From positions 3,214,377 to 3,278,376 of the forward strand of contig NC_072451.1 in assembly GCF_027596085.1 (NCBI RefSeq): a stretch of DNA of 64,000 nucleotides, written 5' to 3'. The translations under genes and the position numbers were made by a program. The stretch is from Anoplopoma fimbria (taxonomy: Eukaryota; Chordata; Actinopteri; Perciformes; Anoplopomatidae). The stretch's first letter is position 1. The number at the start of each line of letters is the position of its first letter. Positions 1 through 11,255 of the stretch are shown piece after piece. A model generated the notes under the pieces. The model saw only the letters and a program-made list of their open reading frames with translations. It searched no databases and was not told the origin of the DNA.

Positions 1-385
1 CTAATCCCTGGCCCTCCACATGCTGTTGCCACCCAAGGTAACCCCCCCCCCACAGGCAGGAAGAAGGGAGTCTTCAGTGGAGCGACTGAGCGTATTGGAT
101 AAACTGCCCCCCCCCCCCCCACCCCAGGCCTTTTGTACCGAGCAGCAGAGCCAAAGAGAGAAACTGAGACGAGAAGTGGAAACGCAACGAGAGAAAAGAC
201 ATTCCGTCTGCAGGTCATTTGATCTGGTTTTAAGACTTCTTAAGAACTGAGAACTTGTTTCTTCGCTGGAGAAAAAAAAAAACGTGAAACGATCTCATCA
301 AACGACCTGCTTGTTTAAAGTTTGAGATTAAATGACTTGTTAAGGTGGACTGGAATCTCATCTAAAGACTGCCAGGCTGCTCACA

Positions 386-647
386 GACTATATATAAGGA
401 GAAGACGTAGTCACATGACGTCGGCCATCGGTTTCTGGACTGGTCGTTTTGAAGCAACGAGTTCTGCATTTTGGCCGTCGCCATCTTGTTTTTTAGCCGT
501 CGCCATCTTGGTTATTGGCCGTCATCTACTGTTTTTCTTTGACTAGAAGTGATGTGTTATTATGAATCCAACCTGGGTTTTTTTTTCTCATAGACTTCTA
601 TACAACCAGAGGAGTCGCCCCCTGGTGGACATTAGAGAGAATGCAAG
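386..647 (-). repeat. Interspersed repeat family R1, near full-length copy
   Basis: Read on the minus strand, this runs from tgcattctctctaatgtcc through gactcctctggttgtataga, then agatggcgac words, to a tail ending cttatatatagtc. The same ordered words occur on the plus strand at about 17455-17728, so these are two inverted copies of one mobile or formerly mobile element. Words of this kind are common in percomorph fish introns. No coding capacity is seen; the class (SINE-like or non-autonomous DNA element) is undetermined. Confidence 0.7.
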
Positions 648-1580
648 AAAGAAGAAGTTACGTCTACTTACATTAATAAATCGGTATATTTGTTTCTATC
701 GTTGGAGAAGAAGATTAAGCGAGACTTGGAGACTTTCAGTCTGGAACCTAAAAAAAGCACAGAGTTTGTTTGTTCAGCCCCACAAACCTCAAGAATCCGA
801 TGTGAACTCATGAACGAAGCCAAACTATTTTACTTTGAGGCACTAGGACTCGTCCTCACTGACTCATGAATGCCTCTAATTAATGCGAGGCAATAAAAGA
901 GACAAAAAAACAAATACCAACGTTAGTCACAGACCGAGAAAAGATCAGATTGAAATAACCGCTGGCTTCGTGTTACACCTAAAACAAACATAGACAAATA
1001 TGTTTCCTTCCCATCATGCTCTCCTGCTTTGCTGGGGATGCATTCCAACCTTTGGTCACAGTCCAGTTATTATTCTGACTCGGTGCAGATAAAGCCGACA
1101 GAATCCCAGGAGAAAACCTCTCAGGTGTGTTTTTGCAGGGCTTTTGTGACCCCCCGAGGCCTGAGTAATTAACGAGGCTGGAGAGTCTTGAGTTTGACCC
1201 CACACCCACCTCTGGGGTCAGGGGGTCAGGGACAGACTGGAGGGTCGGGGGGGGGATGTTGGCCGTGGTGGATAACACCCTCAGAGCTTCACCATTTAAT
1301 CACATCTGGGATGTTTTTGGACGCAACGGCAGCAAGTCAAAAGAATATCATGAATGAAAAAGTGTTTTTAATGCATTTTGACCCTAGAAACAAGTAGCAG
1401 TATAAAAACACAACAATATGAGATTTATTTTTTAAATAAGGATCTAGAACCTGCCATCTACCGGAACCTGCTGCAGAGATTTGTTTGTCTGGCTTATGGT
1501 CTCAATCTCTAGTTTCAAGTCTTCTTCAATACAGCATGATGTTCATTTAGTAAATGATGCTCCATTTAGAGTCAAACAGA

Positions 1581-1715
1581 CCATAAAGCAGGGGATGCTT
1601 TAGGGGCGGGGCTACACACTGATTGACAGGTCGACACCAGAGACGTATACGGCGTCTCTACGTCCACAAACCAATGGTTGCCGTGACAACGACTACGTCC
1701 ACTTCTCATGTCAGT
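1581..1715 (+). repeat. R1-related interspersed repeat fragment
   Basis: It contains ggggcggggctacacactga followed by ggtcgacaccagagacgtat and the module ccacaaaccaatgg...gactacgtccacttct. The last module recurs at about 40150-40210 and, in diverged form, at 17680-17715. I read it as the 3' part of an element sharing its tail with R1. Confidence 0.55.
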
Positions 1716-2271
1716 CGAAGCTCTCGGTTGGTGTTGGGTTGAGGTCAGAGCTCTGTGCAGACTACTGAAGTTCCTTTTCACCAAACTGGGAAAACCATTT
1801 CTTTATGGAGCCGGCTTTGTGCACAGATGTTTTGTAATGTTGAAACCCAAAAAAAGACAAACAAAAACTGTTGACACAAAGTTTGGAAACCACTGGTGTC
1901 TAAATAACTGTTTTATGCAGCATTAAGAGGCCCAAACCAGAAGAAAACAACGTACGGTATCAGGTCATAAAAACATGCAGACTGTGTCTGAATCTCCTGT
2001 TTATTGCTTTATTATCCAGAAGAAAAGCTGCCATGGTGGCATTTGCTGTGTGCAATCAGCGTTTGGAGTCTTTCCAGGAGTTTCTTCGTTGGAGGTTCAG
2101 AACGAGTTCTTGCTGAAATCTGCTGCAAAAACACGACGGGGAGGAGGTGGGTGGGGTGGGTTCTATTAAAATCATGTGGCTTAAAGCGGGCAGGTATTCG
2201 CATCAGTGAAAACGCAGAGTAGCCTTCATGAGCATTAATGAGCAGATGCCTTGTGTTAGAGCTGTTTCTTC

Positions 2272-2318
2272 CTCCTCCTCCTCCTCCTCCTCCTCTTCTT
2301 CTCCTCCTCTTCTTCTTT
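2272..2318 (+). repeat. (CTC)n-type pyrimidine microsatellite
   Basis: Imperfect run of cct/ctt triplets of about 47 bp. It is purely pyrimidine on the plus strand. Confidence 0.85.
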
Positions 2319-2549
2319 TACACCAGCTCCTGTTTTATTCGCCTCCCTCCGCCTGGATCTGATTACCCACAATCCCTAAATCCGACGAGAAAGCTTCCTG
2401 CCTCGCCTGAAAGTTCCAGCCTGCGATTTATAGCTCGTCTTCCTCACCAGAAGTGATCGTTTCTCTGTGTGGGAGCCGCGTTACAGGTTTTACGAGGGTC
2501 CGCTCCGAGACGGCTTTGGTGTTTCTTGGGGGGACCGATGGGGGGGGAA

Positions 2550-2604
<55 letters not shown>
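2550..2604 (+). repeat. (TG)n microsatellite
   Basis: About 55 bp of GT dinucleotide with one early gtgc interruption. It generates spurious open frames of Cys-Val and Thr-His on both strands, which should not be called as genes. Confidence 0.97.
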
Positions 2605-2605
<1 letters not shown>

Positions 2606-3081
2606 ACCATTGTGAACCAGACCACGTACCATGGCAGCTGGACTTTGACTCAGTGTTAAACTGATCCTCCAACCAGAATCTAACTTTAGGTACACAAACA
2701 TTATGAGCATGAATCCTGCATTTAAAAAAAACGTCATTGAGTTTGAAACACAAGTTGTTGGTTTACGAATGTTAAAGTGTTTTTTCTTGCCTCAACATAT
2801 TCAGTTTCACTTCTATCACAGAGATTCAAATTACAGCAAAAACATATATGTAAGTGCTGAGTCACTTCATTGCTACCATAAAGGGTAAAGACACTTACAG
2901 CAGAGCAGAACACGAGATCTGACCTTTTGCAGGCTGCTAATCATATAGAAATAGAATTATATGTGATAAAATAATGCCAACTTAAAGGCTTCTTAGGCCA
3001 ACTAATATTAAAGATCGTCTTCTTTTTAGTCACTTGAACGTCAAGCAATAAGCAATAAAGTCGAACCATCCTCTGTTTAAT

Positions 3082-3443
3082 GATGATTAAACAGTGACAA
3101 ACTTATTTTGCAATTCAACTGCCTTTGTACTTTCTTCTGTCACGTAACCAGTAGCTTGCTTAGTTCTTTCTCTTTACTTTTCATACTCGAAAGTGTTCTT
3201 TTCTGAGCTAGTGTTGTTGCAAGAAGACTTTGTTTACTGTAACTGTGGTTAACTGGTTTGTCATTCATCAAACAACCGAGGAAGTTTGGCTGCATTGGGG
3301 CTTTTTACTCCGACATGCTTCTTTTTTTTTTTTTGAGAAAAATCTGCTTAATATGCAGTGAAAATCTGTATAAACGTTGAGCGTATAATAATCTGTACCA
3401 AACCACTGTCAGTATGAGAAAAGTTGTAGGTTTTTTTGGATAA
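3082..3443 (+). repeat. Segment A, copy 1 of a 360 bp duplicated sequence
   Basis: It begins gatgattaaacagtgac and ends taggtttttttggataa. A second, collinear copy lies at 5856-6216 with only scattered differences and small length changes in the poly-T tract. Both copies are in the same orientation, 2.77 kb apart. Confidence 0.9.
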
Positions 3444-3860
3444 TGATTGTCTGATCAGGGTTGCATGTTGGGTCCCAACAATGAACCCGAAAAACAGCCT
3501 CCGTCCTGAGCCCACACAGCCCAGCAGAAACCCTCAGGAAAAACACGGTAATAAAAAAAACAGTGAGTTTCAGCGCTCCGCCCTGTAATTATTCACAGCC
3601 TCACACATCCATCACCCACAGCAGCAGGGCTCCGGCCTCTGCTTCTACTCCACCTATCAAAGACAGAATCGCAGACCCAACACAAAATCTGACGTTCTAA
3701 ATATACTAATTAAACGTAATAACATGCAACCACTAAATGTTGAAAGTTTTTATCGTGATAACATTTGGTCATTTTAATTAAATTTCAGGTCAGGTTTCTA
3801 CTTATTTTGATCCACTGATGTTCCGTCTCTTTAAAGAGGAATGGAGTCTGAGACTTTTCC

Positions 3861-3890
3861 CTCAGCTGCAGATCCACTGCTGCAGCTGAG
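3861..3890. repeat. Perfect 11-bp inverted repeat (hairpin)
   Basis: Arms CTCAGCTGCAG and CTGCAGCTGAG are separated by 8 bases (atccactg). The arms contain overlapping E-box and PstI-type palindromes (CAGCTG, CTGCAG). Confidence 0.85.
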
Positions 3891-4311
3891 AGTTTAGTGC
3901 CTTGCTCGAGGGGAACAATTACCAGCTAGTTAACTACTCAGAGGTAGTAAAAGTAAAAACCAAGGGTTTAAAAGTAACACTCTCACTGGTTTAAGGTCAA
4001 GGGGTTTAAAAAAAAGCAAGTAATACTCAAACACATATGATTTTCATTAAAATCTCTATTTCTATTTAATTTAACAACACTTATAAGTTCATTTAAATTT
4101 TATGTAGCCATTATACAATAATTGACAATCTTGCATGAAGGTTGCAAGATATAGTATATTTGAATATGCATAGGTTTTAAATTCATGTTTTAGGGCTTTT
4201 GCTGTCATAATACGAAAAATAAACTTCAACATCTTGTACCAATTTTTGTGTCTTTTGTATGAACCGCATTTCTTTATTTACGGGTTTTGTAGTTGTTCAT
4301 TTTGGGGAAAT

Positions 4312-4712
4312 TTAAAGGGCCAGTTTATAGCATTTAGGAGGATCTATTAGCTGAAAATAACATTTATAACTATGCTTTCATTAATGTAGAATCACCTGAA
4401 ACTAAGAACTGTTGTGTTTTCGTTGGCTAAGAATGAGCCGTTCATATCTACATATGGAGCGGGTTCTCTTCATGGAGTCCTCCATCTTTCTACAGTAGCC
4501 CAGAAGGAACAAACCAAACACTGACTCTAGAGAGAGACGTTCACATGAAGGCCAACGTACTTCTCAAACATGCTTCTAAACTGCAGTTTCTTCTCGGACA
4601 CTCACGTTTTGGCAGTCTTGGAATGGGAGGAGTCAACGAAGGGGTATTTGGTTGGTTGCAATCTGCAAACTCACCACTAGATGGCACCGAACTGTACTCA
4701 CTGTCCCTTTAA
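4312..4712. mobile_element. TTAA-flanked non-autonomous DNA element (MITE-like), intact
   Basis: A 393 bp element (4316-4708) is bounded by TTAA at 4312-4315 and 4709-4712. It has imperfect inverted ends (AGGGCCAGTTTATAGCATTT versus AGGGACAGTGAGTACAGTTC read from the other side). TTAA target duplication is the hallmark of piggyBac-type transposition. Internal words (accaaacactg, tcatatctacatatggagcg) recur in order in the copy at 15228-16155. The family is widespread in teleosts as far as I recall. There is no transposase ORF, so it would need a helper. Confidence 0.75.
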
Positions 4713-5575
4713 AGCGCAATTTAGTTTTTAAATATACATTTTTACAAGTAAAAAAAAAAAAAAGCATCTCGAAGAAGTTATTTGATGCTTTATCGATACA
4801 CTAACTATTATTTGTAATTGTATAACCAGCTTGGCGGTAAAACCATCTTGTTTGACTTTCACGATAAAGTCAAAAGACGAAACTTTTAACCTCAAAATGT
4901 TCTTAAACAGCAGATTGAGAAGAGCAGTGTGTGTCATTTACTATTCTGACACACAGTCTACCACCAGGTTGTGTTTTAGCTGAGATAACAGTTAAAGGTC
5001 ACGGCTGTGGTCTGTGGTTTGTCCTCCCTCTGCCTGCACAGCTTCATGGAAAAACTATGTAACCAAACTGGTGTTTTTTTCTTTTTTTTGTTGTGAAGCA
5101 ACAGATTCTGCGATACATTAGGTGTTTTCATAAACTCCAGGACCTCAGAGGTGGTTGAAAAATGTTCAAGAAGAGATGATACTGCTGTAATCTTGAGGGA
5201 CATTTGCTTGTTGCAGCATTAAAAGTAGCAGGAATCGTGGGAGAAGGACAAACAGGAAGTAGATCTGTGGCAGCGATACGTCTCTGTGGGCAGAATGGCA
5301 GCATTGTGAAGCTCGGACGCCTTTCCCAACGACCATATGACATGTTTGTGTTTACGCCTCGCTGTGAGCGCCCCGGTGCATGTTCTTCCCACCGACCAAC
5401 ATCCTGCAGCACAAAAGAGTTCCTGTGTCCTGAACAGAAGGACGGAGGCAACTCAGAGCAGAGGACGGCTGAGGAGAACATGTGAGCTGAGACTGCACAC
5501 ACGGAGCTGCTGGGTTTTCACATTTTAACAACAACACATGGGAGTCGTTCTGCTCAGTTGGTGTATTCAGGTCAA

Positions 5576-5757
5576 AACCAAACAAACAAGTAATCAGGTG
5601 ACTGACAGATCTAGTAATGGGTTTTGCATTGCAGATGTCTCAGATTGTGCAGAAGTCCACATAAAGAGGAGGTCGGGCTGGATGGACTATCACAACAAAC
5701 ACAGGACTTTAACCCAGGAGACTGCTGTTAATGTTGCCCATGAAAACAAAAGTCTAA
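5576..5757 (+). repeat. Segment B, copy 1 (repeat family R2)
   Basis: It runs from aaccaaacaaacaagtaa through gggttttgcattgcagatgt to catgaaaacaaaagtctaa. A nearly identical copy is at 6215-6392. The 3' half (acaggactttaacccaggag...) is the hallmark of family R2, found at several other places in the window. Confidence 0.9.
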
Positions 5758-5855
5758 TGTCAAACATTCCCTGTTTCCAGATCCTCACATGTGAAGATTT
5801 GGGCAGTGGGAATTAAAACATTTTCACATTTTTCTGACATCTTATACAAAAAAAC

Positions 5856-6216
5856 GATGATTAAACAGTGACTTATTTTGCAATTCAATTGCCTTTGTAC
5901 TTTCTTCTGTCACATAACCAGTAGCTTGCTTAGTTCTTTCTCTTTACTTTTCATACCCGAAAGTGTTCTTCTCTGAGCTCGAAATGTTACAAGAGGACTT
6001 TGTTTACTGTAACTGTGGTTAACTGGTTTGTCATGCAGCAAACAGCAGAAGACGTTTGGCCGCATTGGGGCTTTTTGCTCCTACATGCTTCTTTTTTTTA
6101 GAGAAAAATCTGCTTAATATGCAGTAAAAGTTGGTAAAAACCCACAACGTTGGGTCTGTAATAATCTGTACCAAACCACTGTCAGTATGAGAAAAGTTGT
6201 AGGTTTTTTGGGATAA
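5856..6216 (+). repeat. Segment A, copy 2
   Basis: Collinear with 3082-3443. It sits between the two B copies and ends exactly where the second B copy begins, so the order is B, 98 bp spacer, A, B. Confidence 0.9.
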
Positions 6217-6392
6217 CCAAACAAACAAGTAACCAAGTGATAGATCTAGTAATGGGTTTTGCATTGCAGATGTCTCAGATTGTGCAGAAGTCCACATAAA
6301 GAGGAGGTCGGGCTGGACGGACTATCACAACAAACACAGGACTGTAACCCAGGAGACTGCTGTTAATGTTGCCCATGAAAACAAAAGTCTAA
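6215..6392 (+). repeat. Segment B, copy 2 (repeat family R2)
   Basis: About 95% identical by eye to 5576-5757, with a small deletion near its start. It continues into an R2 3' part with accatgatgcttgttgcc near 6468. Confidence 0.9.
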
Positions 6393-6544
6393 ATTCACCT
6401 ATCTCTGAATTTAATCCGTAGAATGAAAAACGTAACAAACAACCAACCCTAACCCTTTTAAGATAAACCATGATGCTTGTTGCCTAAAACCCATTGCGGT
6501 TTTCTCAGATTACGTTTGTGTTTGACAAACTAATGATATTTCTA

Positions 6545-6800
6545 CAAAGGGATGAGGGCGGGTCACACTAACACGAGACTTTCACTCCGGAGACCGCTGT
6601 TCCTGTCCCATGTGAAAACAAAAGACAACGTTCACTTATTTTTTATCTAAATCCGTAGCTTGAATAAAGTAACAAACGTAGTCATTTTAGGCTAAACCAT
6701 GATGTTTGTTGCCTAAACCCAACAAAGTCATTCTCTTGCGGTTTTTCTTTTTGTTTTGTTTCAATGTACAACGTTAACCACATGTTTCAACTTGGACCGT
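6545..6800 (+). repeat. Repeat family R2, third local copy
   Basis: It contains gagactttcactccggagac, cccatgtgaaaacaaaag, accatgatgtttgttgcc and a 3' end caacgttaaccacatgtttc. The order of words equals that in the copy at 58690-58890. Confidence 0.75.
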
Positions 6801-8875
6801 AATCTAAAAAAAAATAAGTTTCGTAAATGGAATTGAGAAAGCAGTTAAACATCATTCTGTAGGACACAGGGTTGCTTTGAGACAGAATTTAGATATTTCC
6901 GTTGTATTCATACTGTGCAGATATGCCTGAATTATCATGCAAAAACAATTCCGGTTTCTCTTAATTGGTTTTGCACTTGAAAATCTCGTTCCTGCAGAAA
7001 GCTGACAGTGAAGCAGGGATGTGTTTCTTGTGGACGAGCTCATCATGTTGATCAGCCGGTGCTTCAGCTACAGAGACACCAATCAGAGCATTGGCAACAC
7101 TGGAGGAAGTGAACTAAGAATTCTCATAATTAATAAACAATGAGAATGAGATCATCATTAGCAGCGAAAGCAAAGCCGCCGCTCATAAACTCAAACCAGC
7201 TTACCTTTTAAATGGGGGGACACGTGTGTCTCATTACCCACAATGCCAATGAAACCGGGACCAAACAGGGCTGTAAACTCATGCCAGCTAATTGTCATTA
7301 AACTGCAACACTGAAGCACTGCCCCCCCCCTACACCGCCTAACTTATTCTGCTTAGTTTTACAAGTTTGCTGAACTGTTTGAGCTTGAACCCTTGAATGT
7401 GAGCAAACCTCCCACAGCAGAGCCGGACTGACCCGTGACAGAGACCAGACAGGAAAAGGTCCAATGTTGCTGAGTTCAGTTTCCTCTGGACAAAGGTGCC
7501 TGTTTTCCAAAAGTCTACAGCATTTTAAAGTGCTGTTTCTTGGCTGATCTTTGGTAGCTGAAGACTTCAGGCAAGACAAATATTCATAGAACAATTTAAA
7601 CAAGTGCATCTTTGAGTTATGAATCACGCACCCTCTGAACCCAGAACAGCTCCTGGAGAACTCAAACATGTCTTCACTGCAGCAAAACACAGTTAAAAAG
7701 CCATAAATCATAAAAAAGGAAAACAATGCATGTTGAGTTTCTTTGATCATTTATTTTATAATAATTGGAAAACAACTGAATCTAAATATCCAACATTGTT
7801 CCAAGCTGCATAAATGTTACAATTGTTGGAAAAAGAATGGAGGCTCTACCGGCTACATATATTGAACTGTTTACACTTTTACACCCCTCTCTCTCCTCTC
7901 TGGCTACCATCAAGGTGCCACCATCAGACTCACACACTTTCATGCCTCTCCTCTCCTCTCTGCTCTGTGTTCAGCAGCCTGAAGTTCAGTCCAAGTTTCA
8001 CAGAATGTTTTGTCACCAGACTGTTGGTCTCATATGAATCAATCATGGCTTCATAGTTGTGCTGAGGAGCTCAGAATTTATTGTTTTTTACAGAATCTGG
8101 TTACTTCAAATGGTTTATTTGGTGCAAGATTTTAAATGAGACCTGTAGAATATGACAAATATCACAATTTTAATGCTTTTTTGTTTCTTTTTCTGACTGA
8201 AGCCTTCCTGGCACATGATATGTTCAAGGGCAGTCAGAAAGATGGGAATCTGACAATACTGAACGTTTTTTACAGCTTCTGGCAGGTTAACCGGTGTAGT
8301 TTTGTTTGTAGGTTTGTTTAAAGACAGAATGATTTTTAATCCTGCTGGACAGTTTTGGGGTTTAGAGGGTTTGAAATAATAATGCACTGATCCGTACTGC
8401 ATATAAAGTATGTGACTGATTCACATTAAATAAGACATCTTTGTCCCTGATCCTAATCAGCTCCACAGTGAGGTTCACAGATTTTAAATTTATCAAAAAA
8501 TCCCCTTTAGATATCCTTTGATCTTCCATAAAGGTCTTTACTCTGTGACTGTTTTGACATCCTCTTGTCCCCAAAGGATTGATCAAAGTCTCCTGTCCAC
8601 GTATTCAGGATACCTCGACAACCCCAAACACAACAGTTCCCACAGAGTCAAACACTGAGATGTACCCTCGCATCCGCCGTCCGCTAAATATGGGAGCCAA
8701 ATGTTATCATTTCTGACATGTAAAAATAACTGTGTTATTGAAGTCAGGGCGAAGAGAACGTCTTGGTCTGTCTGATGGAACAATGGAGCGACGGAGGATG
8801 TGAAAGTCGTCCAGCTAAAACTCAAAGAGGAAGGATGTGAGGAAGGAAAGCGGTGGACGGAGGATGGAGATAGTA

Positions 8876-8880
<5 letters not shown>

Positions 8881-8927
<47 letters not shown>
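8881..8927 (+). repeat. (TG)n microsatellite
   Basis: A 47 bp uninterrupted GT tract, about 300 bp from the exon ending at 9243. Confidence 0.97.
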
Positions 8928-8929
<2 letters not shown>

Positions 8930-9242
8930 CAGATCCTCAGAGCTGCAGCCAAACCACCCAGGAGACTTGAAACTTGATCAAAGTGTTTGGCGCACTGATG
9001 GGAGAGCGATTAAACAAGCTTAAAACCAAGGCAGTTTATTCTAACGGCCAATCAGAAGCCTCGATTTAACCTTAGACAAGAAAAGGTGGCTACGTTTTTA
9101 TAGATTTCTGTGTCCGTCAGCTTGTTGAGGAGATTTTCTGCCCCCTAGTGGCCAAAATTCAATCAGCGCAGCTTTAAAAAAAAGAAAAAAGACAAACTAA
9201 CCAAAACACCATTTAAACCAGAGAGAACCAGCCAGGACCTAC

Positions 9243-9430
9243 CTGATCAGGACACACTGGTTCTGCAGCCTCTTCCACAGCGAGCGGTAGCACTCGTTGG
9301 CGATGGCGAAGATGTGCGGGGAGATTTCGCCGAGGTGGTGTCGGCTGTACAGATCCACGGCCGGCCGGTCGTAGAGGCCGGCGAGAGACTGGTACGGGTT
9401 CACCGCCGCCAGGATGGAGCCGATGTACGT
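9243..9430 (-). CDS. myo10: Myosin-X-like motor domain, fourth coding exon (inferred)
   Basis: This exon encodes 62 full codons plus AG of a split serine codon. It begins TYIGSILAAVNPYQSL, which contains the NP..Y purine-binding loop (NPYQSLAGLY, with the one-residue-longer loop also present in human MYO10). It continues through YSRHHLGEISPHIFAIANE and CYRSLWKRLQNQCVLIS. HIFAIANECYR.LWKR..NQC is characteristic of class X. The acceptor is tgctcctcag and the donor gtaggt. The exon ends in phase 2, immediately before where the P-loop GESGAGKT should start, as expected for the family. Local GC is clearly higher than in the flanking introns. The ATP-binding P-loop, switch regions, IQ motifs, coiled coil, PH, MyTH4 and FERM domains all lie beyond the left edge, so the gene is only partly present here. 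I rate the family call as near certain and the paralogue as open. Confidence 0.95.
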
Positions 9431-9599
9431 CTGAGGAGCAGAAGGGACGGCGTGTTAGAAATATAAACATGAACGTAAATATCAGTGTGAATACATCTCC
9501 ATTATCAACGATGTAATGCTGTAATACAGGTGGGATGTTTGAAGCCTTTTAGCCACGTTAGCATGTCTTTTCTGAGACAAACAAACTAAGAAACTAACT

Positions 9600-10400
9600 A
9601 ACTTCTAGAATAACACTTAAGATATTGTGCTAATGATATTACAGTGCAAACACGGCCACAAAATTTTGCAGCTGAGTGCAAATTTGAACTTTTATTGCAT
9701 GTGATTATCCACACAGCAAAGTATAAAGGTTGCATTTGTTGGTAGAACAATGGCAGAGACAAAAAGACCAATGAGATGTTCAGACGGAGAGCTACAGGTC
9801 CTGACTGACGAAGAGCAGAAGCATTCCTCAAAACTTCAGGAAGAGAAACAGTGTTTGGGGATTTAAGATCCCAGTGGAGTTTTCAAAAGCACGTCTTCAG
9901 ACTGTTAATGCATGAAATGAAGCAGAGGACGAAAAGAATAAATAGAATTCTAGCTGCTATGAACACTGGAAAGACTGAAGACCCGATACATGTGTTTCAG
10001 GTATCACCAACTCTACTTCTGATCTTTGTGTATTGGACTGTCTTTGCAGCGAGGCTCGTTTGCATAGAAACGGGACGAGTTTGCACCAAATGTCTGACTA
10101 TTACCTCATTTGAACGTGTGCAAATAGCAGACGAGCACCATTTGCTCGGCAACACATTTAAAGGAGCATTTCACTCTTTTCTTTTTGTCTCGTTGATGAA
10201 TGTGTGCGGTCGCAATAAGCCTCTTAATCCTTGTGTGTTAACCTCAAAACATCTAAGGTATGGACTGGAAGTGCAAGTTACAAACTACATTGAAATAAGC
10301 GATGATCAGAGGCAAACATCTCTGCTGCCTGTTGTTCCTCAGGTGGAAGCCAAAGGCTACACGTTAATCCAATTTCTCGGACAAAAGCACTGAGTCATAA
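9600..10400 (+). pseudogene. Degenerate DNA transposon with possible Myb-like ORF remnant
   Basis: A 38-codon frame starts at 9750 with MAETKRP and contains SDGELQVLTDEEQKH, then stops at 9864. A shift by one base continues as an open frame to 10393 that includes MKQRTKRINRILAAMNTG. The first part resembles the N-terminus of the Myb/SANT-like DNA-binding protein encoded by PIF/Harbinger transposons (K-R-P-x-F-S-x-x-E-L-x-V-L-x-x-E-V-x-K-H style). The flanks carry AT-rich words with gtgcaaat in opposite orientations (near 9673 and 10120), loosely like element ends. The later part of the long frame (from about codon 50) shows no domain I know. A frameshift, an internal stop and lack of splice context argue against a living gene. 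The homology is by memory only; it could equally be unrelated intronic sequence. Confidence 0.3.
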
Positions 10401-11059
10401 AACCCTAATTGAGGACGCCAGCAAACATGAAGCAGCCGAACACGTGACGTTAGTAAAACAAAAAAAGTTCACCAGTTCTACTCGGCCGGTCGTGAACGCT
10501 CAGCAACACAACATCCAACACTATTTGACCTTTCGCTTTTCTCTCCTCACCACCTCACCTCAAACCAGCTTCATATTTCAAAAGTTCAAAGCACAACAAA
10601 ACCAAACTTGCTGAAATAGAAACTTTTGAAGCCAGAATGCGTGTTGGCAGCCGCTCTGCTGCTGCGGTGGTGGTGACTAATGGATAAATAAAAAAGGCTG
10701 TGGGGGAAAAAAAAAAAAAAGTAAAGGCAGAACATCAGCATGTATTAGTGGGAAAACAACTGGATGTTCCTACCGCTTGCCTCGGAGTAAAAGGTTACAA
10801 CAGCATCATCGGGTTGTGCAGAGAACAGTTGGAGAAGCATTAAGGTGATGCTGTCAAAACAGTAAATACTTAGAGAAGTAGTTAACAGGCTGGGAGAAGT
10901 TTTCCATCTCTCACTCATGCCAAGAAAAAACTATTTATAATTGGTTGTTACTTTAAAATAATAAGGTAATTCACTGTAATTCGTATTCAACGCACTCATT
11001 CGTGAGCAAAGACGTGCATGAAGTCAGGTGACGTAGTTTTAGGCACCACAAAGTGTGCA

Positions 11060-11255
11060 AAGGGAGGAGGCTGGGGTGAAAAAACATGTGACTTTCACCC
11101 AGGAGGACGCTGCTCTTAGCGTTCTTTTGTTACGTAACTTCTGTACCTAACTCCACGCCTGAACAACGTAACAAAGAAAACCATGGTCTTTTCCTAAACC
11201 AAACAAAGTAGTTAAGTTGCCTAAAAACCCCCAGAAAAACAGATGTAAATGTTTC
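11060..11255 (+). repeat. Repeat family R2, diverged copy
   Basis: It contains gactttcacccaggaggacg, then aaccatggtcttttcctaaa and caaacaaagtagttaagttg. Word order matches other R2 copies. Confidence 0.6.

Larger units (their letters stand above)
1..9242 (-). other. Start of the intron following the P-loop-proximal exon
   Basis: This is non-coding DNA downstream (transcript sense) of the exon ending at 9243. I looked on the minus strand for an exon encoding GESGAGKTE with splice borders and found none, so the intron continues past base 1. It holds interspersed repeats (386-647, about 1581-1715, 3082-3443, 4312-4712, 5576-6800), a CTC tract and two TG microsatellites. It also has a short repeat-like patch around 9130-9175 with the word ccccctagtggccaaa. 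The stretches 650-1580, 2605-3081, 3891-4311, 4713-5575 and 6800-8880 show nothing I can name. Open frames there are short and lack homology or splice context. Confidence 0.7.

Noticed and set aside
2428..2737. Frames rich in Thr-His or Cys-Val here and at 19.5-20.0, 30.9, 34.6, 41.0, 51.5 and 61.2-61.5 kb
   Set aside because: They are translations of CA/TG microsatellites.
7298..7750. A 150-codon open frame on the minus strand
   Set aside because: No recognisable domain. It crosses a poly-C run and its composition matches surrounding intron.
9213..9470. An 85-codon frame on the minus strand over the fourth exon
   Set aside because: It is the wrong reading frame; the true frame is the one that yields TYIGSIL...NQCVLIS with splice borders.
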